Shown: piece by piece, positions 43,923 to 52,764 of the stretch | Position numbering within the stretch: position 1 is the first letter of the stretch | Layout: every line of letters begins with the position of its first letter | Assembly (NCBI RefSeq): GCF_001870515.1 | Contig: NZ_MDGT01000001.1 | Location: forward strand, 124,001 to 188,000 | Length of the DNA: 64,000 nucleotides | DNA from: Idiomarina sp. MD25a | GTDB taxonomy: Bacteria; Pseudomonadota; Gammaproteobacteria; Enterobacterales; Alteromonadaceae | Direction: 5' to 3' | Notes under the pieces: generated by a model | What the model was told of the DNA's origin: nothing | What the model saw: only the letters and a program-made list of their open reading frames with translations | Databases searched by the model: none | Program-made: the position numbers and the translations under genes

Positions 43923-45081
43923 AAGCGCTCTCAATGGGTTGCGGTTTTGCAAAGCGGAAGCCTTGCATGACACCGCAACCCATTTCATTCACTAACTGTT
44001 GCTCAGCTGCCGTTTCTACCCCCTCGGCAACGACCTGCATATTTAATTCCTTGGCCAATTGCATCGAGGAGCGAATCACCGCTTTAGCTGAGTTATCTCT
44101 AACAGCGTCTTGCACAAACGAACGGTCTAACTTTAACTCTTCAAATGGCGTATGTTTCAGTCGATAAAGTGATGAATAGCCCGTACCAAAGTCATCGATT
44201 GAGAGCCTGAAGCCAGCTAAGTGTAACCGCGCTAATACTTCTAAAACGTTGATGCGTTCATTAGCTAACCGCGATTCAGTCACTTCAATTACGATGCGAG
44301 AAGGGGATACATCATACTCACGCAAAAGATCAAGCAGCATATCTGGCAAATGACGATCGCTAAGACTATCGATACTAAAATTGACCGCAACGGTCACCTG
44401 TTCATCGAAAGCATCGAACTGCTTGAAATCACTCAATACTGCTTTTAAAAACGTTAAGCTCAACTCACTAATAATACCAAAGCGCTCAGCAACAGGTATA
44501 AAAGTAGCCGGTGATAAAATTTGATCTGTCTTTCTATCACGCCAGCGCGCTAGCGACTCAAAACCAATCACACGGTTGTCGATGATATCAACCTTCGGCT
44601 GATAGTAGGGTAGCAGTGCGCCTGTTCTAACGCCTTTAATAATCTGATTAGCCGTGAGTGAGTAAATGGAGTGAGGTTGTTGTTCTGGCTCGTTAATGGG
44701 GCGCGCCATCAGCAAACGTACAACCTGATTCGGGGTAACTGGCTTGGTTACTCCACCTAATACTGAGTAGCCCAAGGAACGTGCAAGCTGCTGCACCACG
44801 TCTAGCACACGGCTATCATTACCACTGATAAATCCAATGTCGCCCTCATAATGCGTTTCTGTTAAAAAGCGCACAAACTGGAGGCCATCCATATCCGATA
44901 AGCGTAAGTCACAAAGAATCAAATCAGGGTGTTTGTTGTGTTCAACTTCGTGCAACACATCGAAACCACTTTCGAATCGCGTAACAGTTGTAATGCCATG
45001 CTTGCTCAAGGTACTAGAGAGGTGCGCCGCGGTGACTGCATCGTCCTCAAGTATTAATACATGCTCGTAGTTTGAGTTCAT
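43852..45081 (-). CDS. REC-EAL c-di-GMP phosphodiesterase
   Basis: Response-regulator phosphodiesterase (RpfR/VieA-like layout without HTH). Receiver domain (about 5-125) with acidic EDD, phospho-acceptor Asp in LILCDLRLSDMDG (about 56) and Lys in GGVTKPVTP; EAL domain (about 145-400) with PYYQPKVDI, GFESLARWRD (ESL variant of EAL), NFSIDSL, EVTES, DDFGTGYSSL and LKLDRSFV, VVAEGVET. All metal and catalytic positions look intact, so degradation of c-di-GMP to pGpG is expected. No partner kinase is adjacent. The ATG at 45081 is chosen over a TTG at 45126. Confidence 0.92.
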   Translation of the reverse strand: MNSNYEHVLILEDDAVTAAHLSSTLSKHGITTVTRFESGFDVLHEVEHNKHPDLILCDLRLSDMDGLQFVRFLTETHYEGDIGFISGNDSRVLDVVQQLARSLGYSVLGGVTKPVTPNQVVRLLMARPINEPEQQPHSIYSLTANQIIKGVRTGALLPYYQPKVDIIDNRVIGFESLARWRDRKTDQILSPATFIPVAERFGIISELSLTFLKAVLSDFKQFDAFDEQVTVAVNFSIDSLSDRHLPDMLLDLLREYDVSPSRIVIEVTESRLANERINVLEVLARLHLAGFRLSIDDFGTGYSSLYRLKHTPFEELKLDRSFVQDAVRDNSAKAVIRSSMQLAKELNMQVVAEGVETAAEQQLVNEMGCGVMQGFRFAKPQPIESAFNIEWPLHQVSQVESHLTGDARV

Positions 45082-45180
45082 AAATGATGTTTCCGCAGCG
45101 CTATCGATGCGCGCCCTGCTGACCAATTAAGTCTCTAGTTTTACAGTAATCACTCAAAAACGGATTAAAGCCCTAGCGAA

Positions 45181-45984
45181 TTAATTTACTTTGGCGGTTT
45201 CAACTTTGGCAAACTCTATGTTCAAATCGAGTAAACGCTGTTTGCCACGAAGACTTAAGTCAGTGATGAACTTAAATTGCTGTCGCGGATCAACAGGGTA
45301 TGCTTTCAAGCGATATCGTGTGCCCCACGGCTCATCGTTTACAGTAACCACGACAGGCTTGTGAATTTGTAGGTAGGGACTCGTAAATGCTATTTGCTCC
45401 AATGCCTCTTTTACCACCAATCCGTCAGATTCTGGCGTCAAAAAGAATTCTGCAACGCACATCAACGATGGCCCGCCGTTATTGGCATTGAGCACGGCAT
45501 GTTGCCAAATTTTCTCGTGTGGCATCGCGACGACCGTATCATCGGGTGTGACCAGCTCGACGGTACGCAAACCAATGTGAGCGACCTCGCCATAAACGCC
45601 ATCAATGGTCACCCAATCACCTGGGCGATAAGGCATTTCGTGAATCGCAACGACTCCCGCTATCAAACTCGACACATAATCTTTAATCGCAAAGCCAATA
45701 GCTAAACCAAGCGCTCCCAAGGCTGCGACCATATTTTTTAGCGTCGGCTCGATAAAAATTGGCACGAGCATAACTAACGCGACGATCACGACAACTAAGC
45801 GAATCAAAGGAATCAGCGCCAGCGTGTACAAGCGCTGTTTACTATGAAGTAAGTTGGCTAGACGAGGCAGTAATCGCTGACTCAAAAATACAATAAGCCA
45901 CGCGATTAGGATAATCGTAACGACTTGCAGAGCAGCGTTTGAATCAACCGTCTTAAACAAGTCGGAAATTTTTTGTGTATCCAT
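45181..45984 (-). CDS. MscS-family mechanosensitive channel
   Basis: Small-conductance mechanosensitive channel releasing solutes on osmotic downshock. Three membrane helices (about 15-125) including the pore helix ALGALGLAIGFAIKDYVSSL, then the MscS beta-domain with YRPGDWVTIDGVYGEVAHIGLRTVELVTPD and a C-terminal alpha/beta domain. 267 residues, as in E. coli MscS (286). The ATG at 45984 has AGGA 6 nt upstream; an in-frame GTG directly after the preceding stop is less likely. Cotranscribed with the unknown upstream gene. Confidence 0.92.
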   Translation of the reverse strand: MDTQKISDLFKTVDSNAALQVVTIILIAWLIVFLSQRLLPRLANLLHSKQRLYTLALIPLIRLVVVIVALVMLVPIFIEPTLKNMVAALGALGLAIGFAIKDYVSSLIAGVVAIHEMPYRPGDWVTIDGVYGEVAHIGLRTVELVTPDDTVVAMPHEKIWQHAVLNANNGGPSLMCVAEFFLTPESDGLVVKEALEQIAFTSPYLQIHKPVVVTVNDEPWGTRYRLKAYPVDPRQQFKFITDLSLRGKQRLLDLNIEFAKVETAKVN

Positions 45985-45996
45985 AAAATCCTGCAC

Positions 45997-46998
45997 CTAA
46001 CACGATGTCCAATTAAAGTCGCGTTGCGCTAAAAACTGCTTAGCGGCTGGGTAACCGAGTTCGGTGACCGACCACTGATCATCCTGATACCTCACAATTC
46101 CGTGACTACGCAATAAGTTTAAACTGTGCTCAATAAGGTTGGGCGCAATACTGTTGAGCACTTCTCCTAACAAAAACGTGCTAAGCCCACCGTGTAGGAG
46201 TAACGCATAAATGACAAACGTTGATGTTTCCCCATGAGCGGTTGGCACCTGAGGCATTTCAAGTGCAATTTCAGTTTGTTCAGCCGCGACAGCAAAGGCG
46301 TTACGATAAGCCGCCGCAATACCCGGATGACCCTCACTCACCGCAACCAGACGCTTAGCATGCGCTCGACTCACAGCGATGCGACTGGTCACCATAGACT
46401 CAGTATCGAAAGGTCGTAACGTTAACGCCTGACGATTAAGGCCGCCATGAGTCTTCTCAAGGTAGTAATATAGCCAACTGCCACAGATAACCAGGCCCGG
46501 CGACGTAGGCGTATGAAGCGTTTTCCTCAAGAAGCCTTGCAGCCAACGCATGCCGAGAGGATGCCTGACGAAGCCACATGACAAATCGTCCACCACCCAA
46601 GGCTCAGACGGCAGGTTTGGTTCTTCAAATGAATGTGAGGTCAGTAATGAGTCGCGCTGAGGGATTGACACGCGTTGCCACCCGTTTTGACTAGCCCATT
46701 TTCTTATCACACTCCAGACTGGAGATGCAGGCGCGAGTATCAGCCAAGTGACACGTGGATCATCTTGGTTTTGCTGGTCCAATAGCGTGTTTAGCGAATC
46801 CAATAAAGGTTGCTCTTCAAACTTAAATTCGACGCCTTTCGGTTCCTCCTCTGCCGAATTTGCGGTGGATACTTCGACACGGCTCGGTCTGAGTGTTTGT
46901 AGCATCTTATGCCACCACCGCTTTGCCAACATCGTTGTCGGCACACTGGGCGTTTCGTATTCGTTCAGTTCAATCCATCGCCAAAGGTTCTCGTCCAC
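45997..46998 (-). CDS. Unknown protein with winged-helix-like C-terminus, upstream of mscS
   Basis: Not assigned to a family. The 333-residue product has no signal peptide or membrane helix. Its middle (VTWLILAPASPVWSVIRKWA, EPWVVDDLSCGFV, SPGLVICGSWLYYYLEK; about 80-190) reads like alternating strands and helices of a P-loop ATPase fold, yet no Walker A (GxxxxGK) is present; VVDDL could be a Walker B remnant. The C-terminal 80 residues (LGEVLNSIAPNLIEHSLNLLRSHGIVRYQ... TELGYPAAKQFL) look like a winged helix. Start is a GTG at 46998 with weak Shine-Dalgarno. Only 12 nt separate its stop from the mscS start, so an operon is very likely. Confidence 0.6.
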   Translation of the reverse strand: MDENLWRWIELNEYETPSVPTTMLAKRWWHKMLQTLRPSRVEVSTANSAEEEPKGVEFKFEEQPLLDSLNTLLDQQNQDDPRVTWLILAPASPVWSVIRKWASQNGWQRVSIPQRDSLLTSHSFEEPNLPSEPWVVDDLSCGFVRHPLGMRWLQGFLRKTLHTPTSPGLVICGSWLYYYLEKTHGGLNRQALTLRPFDTESMVTSRIAVSRAHAKRLVAVSEGHPGIAAAYRNAFAVAAEQTEIALEMPQVPTAHGETSTFVIYALLLHGGLSTFLLGEVLNSIAPNLIEHSLNLLRSHGIVRYQDDQWSVTELGYPAAKQFLAQRDFNWTSC

Positions 46999-47072
46999 AG
47001 CTGTACTCGTTAGTTCATCTTAGTTTCATTTAAAAGGGTTGGTTACAAAGATGCAATTTTTTTCTTTCTCTA

Positions 47073-47101
47073 CTTGAATTGGCTTACGCCTGTCCCTATT
47101 T
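47073..47101 (+). promoter_or_regulatory. Sigma-32 heat-shock promoter of hsp20
   Basis: CTTGAA (47073-47078), a 15-nt spacer, then CCCTATTT (47094-47101) against the sigma-32 consensus CTTGAA...CCCCATnT: one mismatch. The expected transcript start, about 47108, gives a leader of about 100 nt before hsp20. Very good fit for a small heat-shock gene. Confidence 0.82.
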
Positions 47102-47109
47102 AGAAATTA

Positions 47110-47208
47110 AGGGTGAGGTCTCAAAGAGAGTCACCCTAAGCAAAGGCGACAACGATTTGTGCCTTTTAATTGAAAATTTAAAAGTTATTGCTTCTAAGGA
47201 GAATGACT
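47110..47208 (+). promoter_or_regulatory. ROSE-like RNA thermometer in the hsp20 leader
   Basis: Leader RNA folds by eye into successive hairpins: AGGGTGA/TCACCCT (47110-47116 with 47131-47137), AAAGGC/GCCTTT (47142-47147 with 47161-47166), an alternative AU-rich CTTTTAA/TTAAAAG (47163-47169 with 47178-47184), and a last one in which UUGCU (47188-47192) faces AGGA of the Shine-Dalgarno (47197-47200) across a UCUA loop with a central G-G mismatch. UYGCU against AGGA with the G-G pair is the signature of ROSE thermometers known before ibpA-type genes: closed at low temperature, open on heating. Confidence 0.65.
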
Positions 47209-47673
47209 ATGGCTACTATAGATTTAAGTCCTCTGTATCGCAGCAGCGTAGGTTTTGATCGTATGGCATCACTACTCGATGCAGCACTTCGTTCTGACAC
47301 CAGTGCGAGCGGCTATCCTCCATACAATATTGAGCGTGTGGCAGATAACCAATACGCGATTACTATCGCAGTCGCGGGCTTTGAAGACGACGATTTAGAA
47401 ATCGAAGTCGAAAATGGTGTATTACGTGTTACCGGCAAGAAAGCAGAAGAAAGCGAACAGCGTGAGTTTCTGCATCGCGGCATCGCCAATCGAGCGTTTG
47501 AGCGAAAATTCAGTCTTGCCGAGCATGTAGAAGTAACGGGTGCAGCACTTAAAAATGGGCTGTTAACCATTGGCTTGGTTAAACGAATCCCCGAGGCGAT
47601 GAAACCTAAACGTATCGATATTGGTAGTTCGCCAAAAGAGCTACTTGAGAATCGAGTTAAAAGCGAAAGCTAA
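47209..47673 (+). CDS. ibpA: Small heat-shock protein, IbpA-like
   Basis: ATP-independent holdase that binds unfolding proteins and passes them to DnaK/ClpB. 154 residues starting MATIDLSPLYRSSVGFDRM, as in IbpA; alpha-crystallin domain (about 35-125) with YPPYNIERVADNQYAITIAVAGF, GVLRVTG and FLHRGIANRAFERKFSLAEHV; and ALKNGLLTIGLVKRIPE leading to the tail. The ATG at 47209 has AAGGAG 7 nt upstream; the in-frame codon 21 nt earlier lacks one. Controlled by a sigma-32 promoter and ROSE-like leader, ended by an intrinsic terminator; it stands alone. Confidence 0.93.
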   Translation: MATIDLSPLYRSSVGFDRMASLLDAALRSDTSASGYPPYNIERVADNQYAITIAVAGFEDDDLEIEVENGVLRVTGKKAEESEQREFLHRGIANRAFERKFSLAEHVEVTGAALKNGLLTIGLVKRIPEAMKPKRIDIGSSPKELLENRVKSES

Positions 47674-47715
47674 TCTATTTTGTTTTCCCTGGGCAAAATA
47701 ACATTAGTTGAACAG

Positions 47716-47743
47716 AGGGCAGCAGACGCTGCCCTTTTTCTTT
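47716..47743 (+). terminator. Rho-independent terminator after hsp20
   Basis: Perfect 8-bp stem AGGGCAGC / GCTGCCCT with an AGAC loop, directly followed by TTTTCTTT, 43 nt after the hsp20 stop. Orientation of the T-run fits only plus-strand transcription. Confidence 0.9.
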
Positions 47744-47749
47744 AAGCGT

Positions 47750-50584
47750 TTACCAACGCGTTGGTTTACCGCACGCAAAACCTTGTATGTAATCGACCTT
47801 TGCTTGACTCAGTAACGCCCGCGTTTCATCGTTTTCGACACCGACAGCGGTCACTTCAACTTGGTTAATTTTGGCTAAACGTATACAGCTATCGACAAGT
47901 TCCGCATCAGTTGGATCGAGTAGCATATTCTGCACCCAAAAGCGGTTAATTTTGATTTGAGTAAGTGGCAACGATTTAAGTAGCCGAAAGCTATTAAATC
48001 CGCTACCAAACTGATCAATGGCGGTGCCAAAACCTAATTGATGTAACTGTTTAAAGAGTCTATAGGTCTGTTCAAAACGCTCGTTAGCAATAGGCTCTGC
48101 GACTTCAAACATCAATTGTTTGGGTTGAATATTTGAATGCGCTACCATCGACTCGATAAAGTTTATAAAGTCGTTATCCTCTAAGCTTTGTTGTGACAAA
48201 TTCACATGGCATCGCCAAGTCCGTGTAGCTTCAAACGGTTGCTCTTCAAATCGTTCGATTAGTTCGCGGAACAGCCAACGGTCAGCTTTACCCATAATCC
48301 CTGCCTGCACGGCAGCTTGTAGGAACTGTTGAGGTGCAATAGCTTCGTCAGGCTCTAAGGTGTCATCATTAGGTAAACGCAACAAAATTTCATAGCAATG
48401 TTTATCATGCTCGATTGATGCGCTAAGAATGGGTTGGCGGAATACTTGCCAATCTTGATTCACGAGCGCGCTACGCAACCGATCTTCCCAACGCCGTTCT
48501 TCTCTTGTCTGTAACCGTCGATGATCATCAGCCGTTGCGCTGTATACTTTAAAGTCACCTAGTTGTTGGGCTATCTTCTCAGCATCCTCGGCTTGCCTTA
48601 TCAAGCGCTCTGCAATCCGTAATTGTGCATCCCGAGCCACAGCCATGCCTGCATTCGCAGTAAACTGGAAGACGCGCCCTTCGGTGCTGTACCTAAACTC
48701 ACGGACAATTTGAACTAACTGATAGCACAGCGCAAACACAGACTGCTCATCCTCTGGACCTAGTATAGCGACACCATTCATCGGATAACGCGCCAGCCGA
48801 ACATTTTGCGGTGCCTTTTGCTTCATCTGCAGGATCAGTTGTAGCAATGCCTGATCACGATGATGCCCACCCATCTGATCGCACAATACATCAAAGCCTT
48901 TGATATCGATTAACATCACCGTGCATGGCTTCTGTTTATCGAGCTGTGTTTGAAACAGTCGCTTAAACTCATCAAAGTTGAGTAGCCCTGTTAGCGAATC
49001 ATGCTTAGCCAGGTAATTCAGTTGCATCTCAGCATCCACTTGCTTAGATACATCCATCGCGTGACCTAAGCCATCAGGATAGATAACGACAGAAAACCAA
49101 CGCCGCTGACCATTAATCAACGTAACATTAATCAGCTGTTGCCATGGTTCTGAACGTCCGGGTTCACGCCAACTTAACGCAGCATCACCAAATAGGTCTT
49201 CGGCCGTAGGCCATTGTTGGACAAGCATCTGCTTATTGGTACAGGCAAGCATTGATAAAAATGGCTTGTTAGTACGGAGCCATTGCATTTTACGGTCGAG
49301 CTCAAACCAGCCCTCAGAACTACGCTGCTGAAAAAGCCGCATACGTCGGCGTATTGAGCGATTTGCCGATTTCAATCGATGTACTTTGTGTCCCAGTTGC
49401 TCTGAAATACGCTCGAAGTTGGCAATTAAAAGCGCGAGCAACACGGCGGTCATCGCACAGTAAACCACAATGGTGTTTTGGCCAATCCAAGTGGCCGCCA
49501 TTGTCGGCCAAATAATTTGCAATGTGAGTATAGTTAACGTGGTAAGAAGCGATGCCTCCCAAAACGCTCGGTTTCTTGCTTTACTGGATGTAACAAAAAA
49601 GACGGCTAAAATATCGGTAGTCGCTAGCAGCGCACTTTGCACGGCCAACCACCAAGGACTTCGCAAGACCGACCACCAAGGCTGAGCGATGGCACTCAAC
49701 AGCGATACGACGGTGAGTAGCATCAAAAAGCGGACGATACTGGATTGCCGGGCGGATCGACTAAACAATTCCACACTCGCCCAACTCATCATGACCAAAA
49801 GCCATTGCTGTGAATAGGGCATGAGTAATTGGGCAATACTGGGTTTTAACGGCGAAAAGTAAGTAATCCATAGGCCACTGTGTAATAGAACGACCAAAAT
49901 CAAGCTGACACACACAAAGGCAATGCTCAGTTGCAATCGACGCCGATTGCCTCGTGTCATACTGAATGCCGCAACGGCAATCAGCACCATTAAGCCGACA
50001 TTAATGCCAAGTGCTGTTTGCTTCTGCTGTAGGTGCAACTGCAGTGAGCCCGGATTCCAAAGCTTTATCGGACTTACGTATTCCGGTGGTGTTTCGACCG
50101 ATACCAATAAACGCACAGTGGAACGTGCCGGAACCTCAATAGGTAACATCATCTGCTGCGCAAGGTACGGACGTTGAATTAAGCCATCATTAAAACGTAC
50201 ATCGGCGGAGTCAATTACGTCATTATCACGATCGATGACAAATACTTGTGCATATTTGATGTAGGACCCACCCAAATCAATCACAAAGGATTGGTTTATG
50301 GCACTGCGATTGTAAAGCGTCGCCAGCCCCCAAACCGTGGTATCCAAGTTAGCCTGAGCGCTCTTTTTCAGAGTGTTGAATGACTGCCAGTAACGGGCCC
50401 GATTGATATCCAATTGCTGCAATGACGTGTTTGCAGGCAGCACTCGAAATGTCATATGTTGTGATAGCGTCAAACGATCAGTTTGCGCAGAAACGGTAAC
50501 GATATCATTCGCCGTAGCACTTCCTAGCCACAGCAACACAGTCAAAATGCTCAACAAAAACCCGCTTTGATTAGCGAATTTCAT
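47750..50584 (-). CDS. 7TM-DISM membrane protein with degenerate GGDEF and EAL domains
   Basis: 944 residues: signal peptide (about 1-25), periplasmic 7TMR-DISM extracellular-like domain (about 35-175, sugar-binding-type fold), seven-helix membrane region (about 190-395), coiled coil, PAS-like part (about 420-510), GGDEF-like domain (about 520-690) starting DSLTGLLNFDEF but with YPMNG in place of GGDEF, and EAL-like domain (about 715-944). EAL has EILLR for EAL, DQFGSG for DDFGTG and KINRF for KIDRF, so two metal ligands (Asp to Gln, Asp to Asn) are lost. It is probably a catalytically dead sensor or adaptor, like CsrD or other degenerate members. Genes upstream on the same strand are only 4 nt away. 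Confidence 0.85.
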   Translation of the reverse strand: MKFANQSGFLLSILTVLLWLGSATANDIVTVSAQTDRLTLSQHMTFRVLPANTSLQQLDINRARYWQSFNTLKKSAQANLDTTVWGLATLYNRSAINQSFVIDLGGSYIKYAQVFVIDRDNDVIDSADVRFNDGLIQRPYLAQQMMLPIEVPARSTVRLLVSVETPPEYVSPIKLWNPGSLQLHLQQKQTALGINVGLMVLIAVAAFSMTRGNRRRLQLSIAFVCVSLILVVLLHSGLWITYFSPLKPSIAQLLMPYSQQWLLVMMSWASVELFSRSARQSSIVRFLMLLTVVSLLSAIAQPWWSVLRSPWWLAVQSALLATTDILAVFFVTSSKARNRAFWEASLLTTLTILTLQIIWPTMAATWIGQNTIVVYCAMTAVLLALLIANFERISEQLGHKVHRLKSANRSIRRRMRLFQQRSSEGWFELDRKMQWLRTNKPFLSMLACTNKQMLVQQWPTAEDLFGDAALSWREPGRSEPWQQLINVTLINGQRRWFSVVIYPDGLGHAMDVSKQVDAEMQLNYLAKHDSLTGLLNFDEFKRLFQTQLDKQKPCTVMLIDIKGFDVLCDQMGGHHRDQALLQLILQMKQKAPQNVRLARYPMNGVAILGPEDEQSVFALCYQLVQIVREFRYSTEGRVFQFTANAGMAVARDAQLRIAERLIRQAEDAEKIAQQLGDFKVYSATADDHRRLQTREERRWEDRLRSALVNQDWQVFRQPILSASIEHDKHCYEILLRLPNDDTLEPDEAIAPQQFLQAAVQAGIMGKADRWLFRELIERFEEQPFEATRTWRCHVNLSQQSLEDNDFINFIESMVAHSNIQPKQLMFEVAEPIANERFEQTYRLFKQLHQLGFGTAIDQFGSGFNSFRLLKSLPLTQIKINRFWVQNMLLDPTDAELVDSCIRLAKINQVEVTAVGVENDETRALLSQAKVDYIQGFACGKPTRW

Positions 50585-50588
50585 GATG

Positions 50589-50846
50589 TTAGAAATCCCT
50601 TAATCGTTCCTCGACCCATTGCTCTGTTCCCTCAAGTGGTAATAACCACGCCGCCTCGCACAACGACGAATAATGTAATAGCCAATGTTTTCCTAATATT
50701 GCGAGGCGCCAGCTCCATATATCTGCACTGCACTCGTGCTCTTTAACAGTGGCATTAATTACCTTAGTCACATCAGCTAACCAAGCATTAATTTCTTTTT
50801 CCGTATCATTGTCAGGCAATTTGGTTAGTATGATAACTTCATCCAT
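50589..50846 (-). CDS. Small conserved protein after recQ (DUF3630-like)
   Basis: 85 residues, acidic, cytoplasmic, with conserved-looking aromatic stretch WSWRLAILGKHWLLHYSSLCEAAWLLPL. It is reminiscent of DUF3630 proteins, short gammaproteobacterial proteins of unknown function; this is from memory of the pattern only. The ATG at 50846 overlaps the recQ stop by 8 nt and has AGGA 8 nt upstream, favoured over an ATG 9 nt earlier that sits on the Shine-Dalgarno. Probably coupled to recQ. Confidence 0.65.
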   Translation of the reverse strand: MDEVIILTKLPDNDTEKEINAWLADVTKVINATVKEHECSADIWSWRLAILGKHWLLHYSSLCEAAWLLPLEGTEQWVEERLRDF

Positions 50847-52680
50847 CGAGCACATCCTTCTCAGAGCTTAGCGTCAGAAACGCCTCGATTTCATCAATAA
50901 ACGCCTCGCCATAACGCTCTAATTTCACCTGTCCGACACCACTTATCATTAACATTTCCGGTGCCGAGGTTGGATATTTCTGACACATTTCTACCAAACT
51001 ATTGTCGTTGAATACAACAAAAGGTGGCACACTCTCTCGATCAGCTATGTCTTTTCTTAGTTTACGTAAACGCCTAAACAAGACTTTATTGTAGTCACCA
51101 CGATCAGTGATTTTACTTTGGCTAGAAGTTAAGTTGAGTCGAGGTTTTGCCAACTCTAAAGTATTCTCGCCGCGTAGTATGGGACGCGCTTCCTCGGTCA
51201 ATTGCAGGGCCGCATGACGACGAATGTCCTGAACCAGAAAACCGCGATGAATCAACTGCCGTAGAATCGAATACCAATATTCGTGAGTTTGCTCACGCCC
51301 GAGACCATAAGTGCTTAATTCATGATGATGATGCTCGAGTACCTTTTGATTCTTTGAGCCACGTAACACTTCGACTACATGAGAAATACCAAACTGCTGC
51401 CCGACACGATAAACACAACTCAAGGCTTTTTGCGCATCCTCAAGCGCATCAAAGCGTGTAGGCGGGTCAAGACACAAGTCACAGTTACCACATTCTTTTT
51501 CAGAGAACTCATTGAAGTAATTAAGCAGGACTAAACGCCGACAAGTTTGGGCTTCTGCCATCGCTTGCATTGCAGAAAACTTTTGACGTTCGACGATACC
51601 GCGATGCTCATTATCATGTTCGTCTAGAATACGTCGTATCCATTGTGCATCACTTGGGTCGTACAATAGTAAAGCTTCCGCAGGCAAACCATCCCGACCG
51701 GCTCGGCCGGTTTCCTGATAATAGGACTCAATGCTACGCGGGATATCAAAGTGTATGACATAGCGGATATTGGGTTTATTAATACCCATACCAAACGCCA
51801 CAGTTGCAACCACTACATCTAAGTCATCGCGCAGAAACTGTCTCAACGTTGTCTCTTTAAGTTCGCTCGCAAGGCCCGCGTGATAGGGGGCTGCTCTAAC
51901 ACCCGCATCTTGCAAACTTTCAGCAATATCCTCAGTTTTCTTTCGGCTACCACAGTAAATGATACCCGCCGCGCCTTTCTGTTTGCGTACGTAGTCTTTA
52001 ACTTGTTTAAAAGGCTTGTATTTATCCTGTACTACATAGCGAATGTTAGGTCGGTCAAAGGAGCTACGGTGGCAGTAGGGCTGTCTCAGCCCTAACCGCT
52101 CGATGATATCTTGTTGCGTTGCCGCATCGGCTGTGGCGGTAAGCGCCATAAACGGAACATGAGGGAGAACAGTACGTAAGCGTCCTAATTGACCATATTC
52201 TGGACGAAAGTCATGGCCCCACTGGCTAATACAATGCGCTTCATCTATCGCGATAAACCGGGGTTGATACGCCTGTAATCGCTCAATAAAAGCGCTCTGC
52301 AAGGCACGCTCTGGACTGACATACAGTAAAGATACTTCGCCGTTTTGTAAGCGTCTTAAAACATTTAATGCGTGCTCAGAAGAGAGACCTGAATGCAGTG
52401 CCTCAGCAGCAACCCCCATCGCTTGAAGCGCTTCCACCTGATCTTGCATCAACGACAGCAAAGGTGAAATAACCACGGTCAATCCAGGCTCGTGCACAGC
52501 CGGTAGCTGATAGCAGAGCGATTTACCACCACCTGTTGGCATCAGTACTAAGGTATCTCGACCCGAGAGCAAGTGTTCGATAACCGCCTCTTGGCCAGAT
52601 CGGAACTCGGTGTAACCAAATACCTTGGCGAGCGTCTGCTGCAAGCTAGATGTTGTCGGCTGAGCTTCACTTAACGTCAT
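50839..52680 (-). CDS. recQ: ATP-dependent DNA helicase RecQ
   Basis: 3'-5' helicase of the RecF pathway and replication restart. Motifs: Walker A MPTGGGKSLCYQLP (about 44-57), DEAH in FIAIDEAHCISQWGHDFRPEY, SAT-like ALTATAD, VATVAFGMGINKPNIRYVIH, QETGRAGRDGLPAEALLLY; zinc site with CRR and CGNCDLC (about 380-405); RQC winged helix; C-terminal HRDC domain (about 530-600). 613 residues, equal to E. coli (609). Confidence 0.97.
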   Translation of the reverse strand: MTLSEAQPTTSSLQQTLAKVFGYTEFRSGQEAVIEHLLSGRDTLVLMPTGGGKSLCYQLPAVHEPGLTVVISPLLSLMQDQVEALQAMGVAAEALHSGLSSEHALNVLRRLQNGEVSLLYVSPERALQSAFIERLQAYQPRFIAIDEAHCISQWGHDFRPEYGQLGRLRTVLPHVPFMALTATADAATQQDIIERLGLRQPYCHRSSFDRPNIRYVVQDKYKPFKQVKDYVRKQKGAAGIIYCGSRKKTEDIAESLQDAGVRAAPYHAGLASELKETTLRQFLRDDLDVVVATVAFGMGINKPNIRYVIHFDIPRSIESYYQETGRAGRDGLPAEALLLYDPSDAQWIRRILDEHDNEHRGIVERQKFSAMQAMAEAQTCRRLVLLNYFNEFSEKECGNCDLCLDPPTRFDALEDAQKALSCVYRVGQQFGISHVVEVLRGSKNQKVLEHHHHELSTYGLGREQTHEYWYSILRQLIHRGFLVQDIRRHAALQLTEEARPILRGENTLELAKPRLNLTSSQSKITDRGDYNKVLFRRLRKLRKDIADRESVPPFVVFNDNSLVEMCQKYPTSAPEMLMISGVGQVKLERYGEAFIDEIEAFLTLSSEKDVLDG

Positions 52681-52764
52681 AATAAAATCGGCTAGCTGTT
52701 ATTGACTTAATGATTCGCATCACTCTATTGTAAGCGTCCTAGTCTCTTTGCACCATGATAAATA

